Assembly: GCA_000695325.1 (NCBI GenBank)
Contig: AVPN01001356.1
Span: 1-23,621, forward strand
Source of the DNA: Pleurobrachia bachei
Lineage: Eukaryota > Ctenophora > Tentaculata > Cydippida > Pleurobrachiidae
DNA length: 23,621 nucleotides
Direction of reading: 5' to 3'
This document shows, piece after piece, positions 20,601 to 23,621 of this stretch (within the stretch, counting starts at the first letter, position 1; each line of letters begins with the position of its first letter). Under the pieces are notes generated by a model that saw nothing but the letters and a program-made list of their open reading frames with translations, had not been told where the DNA came from and ran no database searches. The translations under genes were made by a program, and so were the position numbers.

Positions 20601-23490
20601 ACAAACCCATCCCCCGCCCACGGTGGCCGGGCCTGTCCTGAGGAGGTTTCCACTGATAAGAGAACTTGTAACCTACAGGCTTGTCCAAGTACGTGATGTT
20701 ACCATGGTTACCATGTGAATATCATCATCGTTACCATAGTTACTAAGTGATACAATCACAGTTACCATGGCTACCATACTACCCCCTCCCTAACAGAGGC
20801 ACCAGTAATAACAAAAGAGCCGGAAGACAAAGCAGTGGACAAGGGAAGTGAGGTGACATTCAGTTGTTCAGCCGAGGGAGTCCCAACACCCCGGGTCATG
20901 TGGTTTGAGGATGATATTAGTGTCAGTGCCATGACAACTACCTCTGGTGCCATCATGACAAGGTATGAGCTGCTGTTTCCATCTAGTAACTCTGTAAGTA
21001 GCCATGACAACTACCTCTGGTGCTATCATGACAAGGTATGCGCTGCTGTTGCCATTATAGTAACTGTAATGACAAGGTATGTTGTTGCTATAGTTGCCCT
21101 GTAAGTAACCATGACAACCACTTCTGGTGCTATCATGACAAGGTATTGTTGCCATAGTAACACTGTAGCTTTAGTTGATATCGCGTGGCATGTTATCTTG
21201 AGCATAGTTAATTCTCTAAATAACTGTTAACTAGCCCAAACAGTTATCTCCCTTGTTAACTAATTGTTAACACACCCAATTTGCAGTTATCTTGTGATAA
21301 AGGATGCAGATAAGGACAGGACATTCAACTGTCTGGCACAGAATGAGGCTGGTGCAGCGCTAGCATCCGTAGAACTCACCGTTACTAAATCTCTACCTAC
21401 ATTCATTGTAAGTAGTTACCATGGTTACCTTTTGTGACGTCATGACCACTACGTTACCATGGTTACCGTTTGGCATGGCAACAACTACGTTACCATGGCA
21501 ACCACTAACAACCCACTCCCCCAGACTGAGGCGAAGGACATCAAGGTGCCAGAAGACACGGACATCTCAGTTGATTGTGTTGTTGATGACACCAGTGATG
21601 CTGTATGGATGTTCGGTGGGAAACCAGTTAGTGAGCACTTCAGGGAGAGCTTATCTCTGGCAAATGGAACCCTTATCATTCAGGATGCTAATAGGTATGG
21701 AATAAGTATGATATGGAGAGCGAGAGATCCCCAATTCAGCTCCTCTCCCCCACCTACTATAATACTCGTATGATTAGACGATGCTCTATTTTTTTGGGGC
21801 GATGCTCTATTATATCGTTTGGATACCACGTGACCAAACAATCAGACTCACAAACCATTCTCCAGGTTACACTCGGGACGGTATGATTGTGTTGCTACTA
21901 ACGATGTTGGAACTGCTGATCAGAGCATATTCATTGATGTGGAACGTGAGTTGGTTGCCATAGTAACAATAGTTACCCTAGTTACCCTAGTTACCATAGT
22001 TACCATGATTACACTAATGTTTGTTACCATAGTTACCAGCTAAAAACCCCTCTCTCCCTGCTCCAGTAATCCACGGAAAGTACGGAGAATGGACTCCCTG
22101 GGGTAACTGCAGCGTGAGCTGTGGAGAGGGAACTAGATCTCGTAAACGGGAATGTGACTCTCCCGCTCCCTCTACATATGGTCTCCCTTGTTCTGGTGCT
22201 GATACTCAGAAGGAAAAGTGCGAGATAACCGACTGCGATGGTAGGTCTAAAATCAGAGTTTCCTTAGCTTAGGAGTTGGAGCAATTATAATAGAACTCAG
22301 AAAGATGTAGAGTGGCTAGGATAAGATTGTCTTAAAGCACGGAAACAGTGTCAATCGACTCAAGTATTATCGAACTTATCACTATACTCCAAGGTCCACA
22401 ATTGTAACCTCTCCCTCCAGATGCAGTGGTGTACGGTGACTGGTCTGAGTGTAGTGAGGAGTGTGGTGGAGGTCTCAAGACCAGACTGGTAACATGTTCT
22501 GACGAAGAGGACTGTCCACGGGTCGAGACAGAGGAGTGTAACCCAGACCCCTGCCCAGTCAATGGAAACTATACCGAGTGGACTGAGTGGAGTCGCTGTT
22601 CCGAGACTTGCGATGGCGGAAAACAAACACGGTAACTAGGGGTGATTGTTACCATGGTAACTGGGGGGTTGTTACCATGGTAACTAGGAGAATGGTTGTT
22701 ACCATGGTAACTAGGAGAATGGTTGTTACCACGGTAACTAGGAGAATGGTTGTTACCATGATAACCGGTGAATTCTCATCTGTTACTCGCTACCCAAATC
22801 CATCTAACACCCCACCCTCAGATCCCGTGCATGTAAGAACCCACGTCCCGCCCACGGTGGCCTGCCCTGTCCGGGACCCTCCAAGGAAGTCCAACACCAG
22901 GAGTGTAACACGGATGAATGTCCCCGAGTCACCCAACTCCTAACTGGACCTAGTGATAAAACAGTTCATGTGGGGGAGGATGTGGTGTTCGCAGCTAGCT
23001 ACATGGGTATACCGGAACCAGTCGTGACATGGTTGGCTAACGGGCAACCTATATTCCCTAGTGGCAGGATGATGGTGGAAACCGATGGAACTGGTAGGTG
23101 GTGGGGGAGATTGTTACTTTAACTAGAGAGAGAGCGGGGAAGGGGAACTGGTAGGTGTGGCTTTTTTATAGTTTAATTCCGCCGAGAGATTGTTACTTTC
23201 GTTAGGAAGAATCAAGAAACGTAGTTTTCGGAGCTCCATTCTTCACTCTGATACTGTCAGGTGATATAACACTCCCCTCCCTCCCAGATAACATGTACAT
23301 GAGTCTGTTAACCATCAAGAATATTAACATCACGGACGAGATAACCTACTCTGTTATCCTATCATCTACCACCCGTACACCCATCCTTGATACAGCTACA
23401 CTGACTGTTGTCCAGAAACCTGAAATCAAGGAGCTGGTTGTATCCGATGTTATACTGAGAGAGGGACAAACTGCCCTGTTTGATTGTATG
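5597..23490 (+). CDS. Gene B: giant secreted Ig / beta-propeller / TSR protein, 3' end outside the window
   Basis: The start ATG at 5597 opens a classic signal peptide ([19 protein letters not shown]), and no upstream exon is needed. About 55 exons follow with GT-AG junctions and matching phases, apart from the two irregular places described separately (exons 10 and 27). Domain order: Ig 1-2, propeller 1, Ig 3-4, propeller 2, Ig 5-9, TSR1, Ig10, TSR2, Ig11-12, TSR3-5, Ig13-14, TSR6-8, Ig15, start of Ig16. The part in the window encodes about 2650 residues. Most Ig domains use two exons with a phase 1 outer and mainly phase 0 inner boundary; most TSRs are single 1-1 exons, the symmetric class suited to exon shuffling. 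Ig-then-TSR order resembles hemicentin, but two propellers are not part of that family. An extracellular matrix, adhesion or recognition role is inferred. The true C terminus is not visible. Confidence 0.88.
5932..7431 (+). CDS. Gene B exons 2-5: Ig domains 1 and 2
   Basis: Exons 5932-6060, 6517-6675, 6973-7124 and 7314-7431. Ig1 has [17 protein letters not shown] and [14 protein letters not shown]. Its tryptophan position is Thr/Leu, a mild departure from the I-set pattern. Ig2 is typical: [20 protein letters not shown], then [13 protein letters not shown]. Outer phases are 1 for both domains. The inner boundary is phase 1 in Ig1 and phase 0 in Ig2. The introns around exon 3 are full of local duplications that copy its splice sites (separate entries), but the main exons keep frame. 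Confidence 0.9.
6136..6247. mobile_element. Hairpin MITE-like element
   Basis: Arms of about 50 bases face each other around a loop at about 6191-6198: CAATATTATTCGGTATAGAT on the left matches the reverse complement of the right end, with a few small gaps. The interior arms (TTTTTGTTAG / CTAACAAAAA) also pair. There is no coding content. It sits in the intron between exons 2 and 3. Target-site duplication is unclear, so the class cannot be fixed. Confidence 0.6.
6427..6545. repeat. Duplicated splice acceptor region before exon 3
   Basis: CAGGCAAGGAGACGCAGGT at 6432-6450 is repeated about 82 bases downstream as CAGGCAAAGAGACCCAGGT at 6514-6532, the real start of exon 3. Both are followed by ATCCAGATCCC. 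The upstream copy forms a 14-base pseudo-exon (6435-6448) with its own AG and GT. Confidence 0.7.
6585..6886. repeat. 151-base tandem duplication of the exon 3 end, donor and intron start
   Basis: 6585-6735 and 6736-6886 are adjacent copies with a few substitutions. The first holds the last 91 bases of exon 3 and the donor at 6676. The second repeats them as an exon-like block ([20 protein letters not shown]) with a donor at 6827 but no acceptor of its own, so it is presumably spliced out with the intron. Confidence 0.9.
7576..9597 (+). CDS. Gene B exons 6-12: beta-propeller-like module P1
   Basis: Exons 7576-7677, 7802-7831, 8118-8305, 8432-8640, 8801 to an uncertain end (see separate entry), 9105-9296 and 9411-9597. 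About 320-340 residues form repeated beta-sheet units: [123 protein letters not shown] fits the Asp-box pattern S-x-D-x-G-x-T-W/F of BNR/sialidase-type propellers. [13 protein letters not shown] matches [13 protein letters not shown] of P2. I count about nine blades; this is by eye. Ligand and function are unknown. Confidence 0.75.
7802..7831 (+). CDS. Gene B exon 7: 30-base microexon
   Basis: Between cattacag and gtaaga lie 30 bases in phase 1-1 encoding [10 protein letters not shown] plus part of a Gly codon. This is a Pro/Ser/Asn linker before the first clear propeller strand. It is in frame whether included or skipped, so it could be alternatively spliced. Confidence 0.7.
8801..9104 (+). 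other. Gene B exon 10 and following intron: irregular 3' exon boundary
   Basis: Exon 10 enters in phase 2 at 8801 and reads well ([21 protein letters not shown]). The next exon has a strong acceptor at 9105 and must be entered in phase 0. The natural blade end would be TPDSW, as in the DFDSW that ends exon 8, but TGA (8916-8918) stands where TGG then GT would be expected. In-frame alternatives are a weak donor GTGGGT at 8859 (phase 0, exon 8801-8858), or GTAAAA at 8872 joined to an acceptor at 9049. The first keeps frame but loses half a blade. The sequence cannot decide between unusual splicing, a lesion in this allele, or a sequencing error. Confidence 0.6.
9721..11133 (+). CDS. Gene B exons 13-17: Ig-like domains 3 and 4
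   Basis: Exons 9721-9823, 9978-10086, 10409-10535, 10649-10885 and 11017-11133, all in agreeing phases. Ig3 is a diverged domain over three exons ([18 protein letters not shown], then [13 protein letters not shown]). Ig4 has YKWYKIND and [15 protein letters not shown], but the first cysteine position reads [10 protein letters not shown], so the canonical disulfide cannot form. The pair links propeller 1 to propeller 2. Confidence 0.8.
10087..10408. other. Intron 14 of gene B
   Basis: 322 bases. It contains a small inverted repeat (GCGTGTGCT at 10151-10159 with AGCACACGC at 10179-10187) and two GCGCGC stretches in an otherwise pyrimidine-rich intron. Nothing coding is supported. Confidence 0.5.
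11336..13785 (+). CDS. Gene B exons 18-25: beta-propeller-like module P2
   Basis: Exons 11336-11451, 11676-11842, 11943-12125, 12264-12395, 12496-12592, 12691-12856, 13385-13562 and 13652-13785; all phases agree. About 390 residues hold nine or ten beta repeats: [127 protein letters not shown]. The vicinal cysteines in [13 protein letters not shown] align with P1. Several Asn-x-Thr sites (NVT, NGT) fit an extracellular protein. Intron phases within P2 differ from P1 in part, so the two copies are old. Confidence 0.78.
12857..13384. other. Intron 23 of gene B (528 bases)
   Basis: The longest intron in the window. It carries a purine-rich run at about 12915-12997, a C-run near 13196-13205, and a short tandem duplication that spans the acceptor (13346-13395). 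Antisense open frames here come from the purine/pyrimidine bias and are not supported as genes. Confidence 0.5.
14084..14512 (+). CDS. Gene B exons 26-27: Ig domain 5, with a frame irregularity
   Basis: Exon 14084-14268 gives [20 protein letters not shown], and exon 14397-14512 gives [14 protein letters not shown]. The usual tryptophan is absent (QTILKR). The donor at 14513 leaves phase 2, but exon 28 must be entered in phase 1. Shifting by one base in the last 30 bases yields EIVIYG, a perfect Ig G-strand ending in phase 1, like INIMVYG of gene A. So one extra base appears to lie between QYGSD and this strand. A weak in-phase donor (GTCATT at 14502) is the only alternative I see. Confidence 0.7.
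14658..15765 (+). CDS. Gene B exons 28-31: Ig domains 6 and 7 (I-set type)
   Basis: Exons 14658-14770, 14930-15092, 15242-15372 and 15621-15765. Ig6: [19 protein letters not shown] and [13 protein letters not shown]. Ig7: [19 protein letters not shown] and [12 protein letters not shown]. Both have the full Cys-Trp-Tyr-x-Cys set and the exon layout phase 1 - 0 - 1. They are closest to hemicentin- and titin-like I-set domains. Confidence 0.9.
15506..15583. mobile_element. Short TA-flanked inverted-repeat MITE
   Basis: CATTCGGACCCCGAT at 15506-15520 is the inverse of ATCGGGGTCCGACTG at 15569-15583 with one mismatch, and both ends are flanked by TA. There is no coding capacity. TA target and a CAG-like terminus fit a Tc1/mariner/pogo-type non-autonomous element; the family is a guess. 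It lies in the intron before exon 31. Confidence 0.55.
15749..15819. repeat. Duplicated end of exon 31 with its donor
   Basis: TACTGTCACCGTGAAAGGTAA at the end of exon 31 recurs 50 bases downstream, with one substitution, at 15799-15819 in the intron, complete with a GGTAAC donor. Using the second donor would run through an in-frame TAG, so the copy appears inactive. Confidence 0.8.
15974..17001 (+). CDS. Gene B exons 32-35: Ig domains 8 and 9
   Basis: Exons 15974-16138, 16327-16457, 16581-16703 and 16845-17001. Ig8: [18 protein letters not shown] (no Trp) and [14 protein letters not shown]. Ig9: [20 protein letters not shown] and [13 protein letters not shown]. The junction of the two domains is phase 0 rather than 1, an exception to the general layout. 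Confidence 0.9.
17137..17569 (+). CDS. Gene B exons 36-37: TSR 1 and first half of Ig 10
   Basis: Exons 17137-17267 and 17462-17569. TSR1 begins [20 protein letters not shown] and ends EKCMMPACP in the next exon, so this is the only TSR split by an intron before its last cysteines. CNATCG fits the O-fucosylation pattern C-x-x-S/T-C-G. Ig10 starts in the same exon (DTLILSCE). Confidence 0.88.
17615..17688. repeat. Tandem copy of a pyrimidine tract and AG before exon 38
   Basis: Two adjacent copies of about 37 bases each hold a CT run, TAG and TTATTATAACTAACT. Each has the look of a splice acceptor; the acceptor used is downstream at 17697. Confidence 0.75.
17698..18052 (+). CDS. Gene B exons 38-39: rest of Ig 10
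   Basis: Exons 17698-17793 and 17938-18052. [15 protein letters not shown] and [14 protein letters not shown] complete the domain, which therefore uses three exons (37-39). The last exon ends CTTT|gtaagt in phase 1. Confidence 0.88.
18053..18404. other. Intron 39 of gene B
   Basis: 352 bases. GTTACCATG units repeat directly behind the donor (18061-18085); the remainder is AT-rich with a CCATTACC-type run before the acceptor. No coding content is supported. Confidence 0.5.
18405..18557 (+). CDS. Gene B exon 40: TSR 2
   Basis: A single 1-1 phase exon. [20 protein letters not shown] carries the WxxW tryptophans expected to be C-mannosylated; the remaining cysteines are in [27 protein letters not shown] lacks the O-fucose Ser/Thr. 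Confidence 0.9.
18668..19755 (+). CDS. Gene B exons 41-44: Ig domains 11 and 12
   Basis: Exons 18668-18815, 18986-19089, 19261-19394 and 19590-19755. Ig11: [20 protein letters not shown] and [12 protein letters not shown], with extra cysteines (GTCVTF, EICNIT, AECYN) that could form a second disulfide. Ig12: [21 protein letters not shown] and [13 protein letters not shown], a standard I-set domain. Confidence 0.9.
19901..20688 (+). CDS. Gene B exons 45-47: TSR 3, 4 and 5 in tandem
   Basis: Exons 19901-20074, 20226-20390 and 20515-20688, each a symmetric 1-1 exon. Starts: [35 protein letters not shown], and [15 protein letters not shown]. All six cysteines are visible in each. CIPTCG in TSR4 fits the O-fucose site. 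TSR4 has three successive WSE triplets. Confidence 0.93.
20797..21945 (+). CDS. Gene B exons 48-51: Ig domains 13 and 14
   Basis: Exons 20797-20962, 21287-21407, 21525-21694 and 21866-21945. Ig13: [20 protein letters not shown] and [13 protein letters not shown]. Ig14: [19 protein letters not shown] and [13 protein letters not shown]. The donor at 20963 is the one that keeps phase with 21287. Several copies of it follow in the intron. Confidence 0.9.
20928..21145. repeat. Repeated exon 48 end with splice donors
   Basis: The last 35 bases of exon 48 plus GTATG (20928-20967) recur at 21001-21040, as a short form at 21067-21081, and at 21108-21145. Each carries CATGACAAG or ATGACAAG followed by GTAT. 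Intervening bits (CTGTAAGTARCC) also repeat. Confidence 0.85.
22067..22631 (+). CDS. Gene B exons 52-53: TSR 6, 7 and first half of TSR 8
   Basis: Exons 22067-22240 and 22421-22631. TSR6: [19 protein letters not shown] with O-fucose-compatible CSVSCG. TSR7 is short: [16 protein letters not shown], then [12 protein letters not shown]8 starts [19 protein letters not shown] in the same exon. Exon 53 thus holds one and a half repeats, suggesting intron loss between two TSR exons. Confidence 0.92.
22648..22765. repeat. Minisatellite of X-box-like palindromes (five copies)
   Basis: GTTACCATGGTAAC lies at 22648, 22671 and 22698; one-mismatch copies are at 22725 and 22752. The last four are spaced exactly 27 bases apart, with CTAGGAGAATGGTT between them. 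The palindrome fits the RFX X-box consensus GTNRCC/RGYAAC. It sits in the intron after exon 53. Confidence 0.9.
22822..23490 (+). CDS. Gene B exons 54-55: rest of TSR 8, Ig 15 and start of Ig 16
   Basis: Exons 22822-23093 and 23288-23490. TSR8 ends [20 protein letters not shown] then ECNTDECP. Ig15 follows in the same exon: [20 protein letters not shown] then [13 protein letters not shown]; both canonical cysteine positions are replaced (Ala and Val). Ig16 starts [11 protein letters not shown]. The donor at 23491 is GTGAGT, but reading on gives VSGTG, which also looks Ig-like, so the exon end is not certain. An acceptor at 23558 could open another exon running off the window. Confidence 0.85.
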
Positions 23491-23621
23491 GTGAGTGGTA
23501 CAGGTCATCGTAACTTTCTCACGAGGTAGTGGAAGGTGTTATTTCTTCTTTCTTCTAGAACCATGACATTATAAAAAAAAGTAGGTCGGAACGATGCCGT
23601 GGTGCTGATCTCCTATTACAA

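Noticed and set aside
20371-20688. 105-codon minus strand open frame
   Set aside because: A shadow of the TSR 5 exon; the + strand has the full TSR cysteine pattern and matching phases.
20994-21000. Alternative donor TCT|GTAAGT for exon 48
   Set aside because: It gives phase 0, but the next exon needs phase 2; the donor at 20963 restores the Ig motif spacing.
22648-22765. CRISPR-like regular repeats
   Set aside because: The units are tandem with short, identical spacers, inside an animal gene intron; a minisatellite explains them.
190-23490. A and B as one continuous gene
   Set aside because: Gene A has an in-frame stop at 2184 in a well-phased last exon, and gene B opens with its own signal peptide 3.4 kb later.
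23559-23621. A further exon at the right edge
   Set aside because: The frame is open and an AG is present, but the translation has no Ig motif and the window ends; kept only as a possibility.

Overview
The window carries protein-coding genes of an animal: many short exons joined by canonical GT-AG introns of roughly 70 to 530 bases, and extracellular immunoglobulin (Ig) and thrombospondin type 1 (TSR) domains. Short introns, a compact layout and mixed base composition suggest an invertebrate, possibly an early-branching one (sponge, cnidarian or placozoan). I cannot assign a phylum from the sequence. Everything supported as coding is on the + strand.

Layout. Positions 190-2186 are the 3' end of gene A: eight exons encoding part of one Ig domain, a second Ig domain and a C-terminal beta-propeller-like module, ending in TGA. 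Positions 2187-5596 are a 3.4 kb intergenic spacer with microsatellites and a diverged tandem duplication, and no gene that I can support. Gene B starts at 5597 with a signal peptide and continues through about 55 exons to the right edge, where it is cut off. It encodes at least about 2650 residues: signal peptide, Ig 1-2, propeller 1, Ig 3-4, propeller 2, Ig 5-9, then alternating TSR and Ig domains (8 TSRs and Ig 10-16 in this window). The TSR/Ig part resembles hemicentin-type matrix proteins. The two propellers between Ig domains do not fit any family I know.

A and B look like tandem paralogues: both place Ig domains directly before the same kind of propeller, with similar intron phases. 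A ends after its propeller, while B continues. The proteins are probably secreted adhesion, matrix or recognition molecules; this is inferred from domains only.

Points to check: two places where gene B does not splice cleanly (exon 10 at about 8801-8918 and exon 27 at 14397-14512); a recurrent pattern in which exon ends and their splice sites are copied into the adjacent intron; and a 27-base minisatellite whose core is a palindrome identical to the RFX X-box. No virus-derived elements, rRNA, tRNA or CRISPR arrays were seen.
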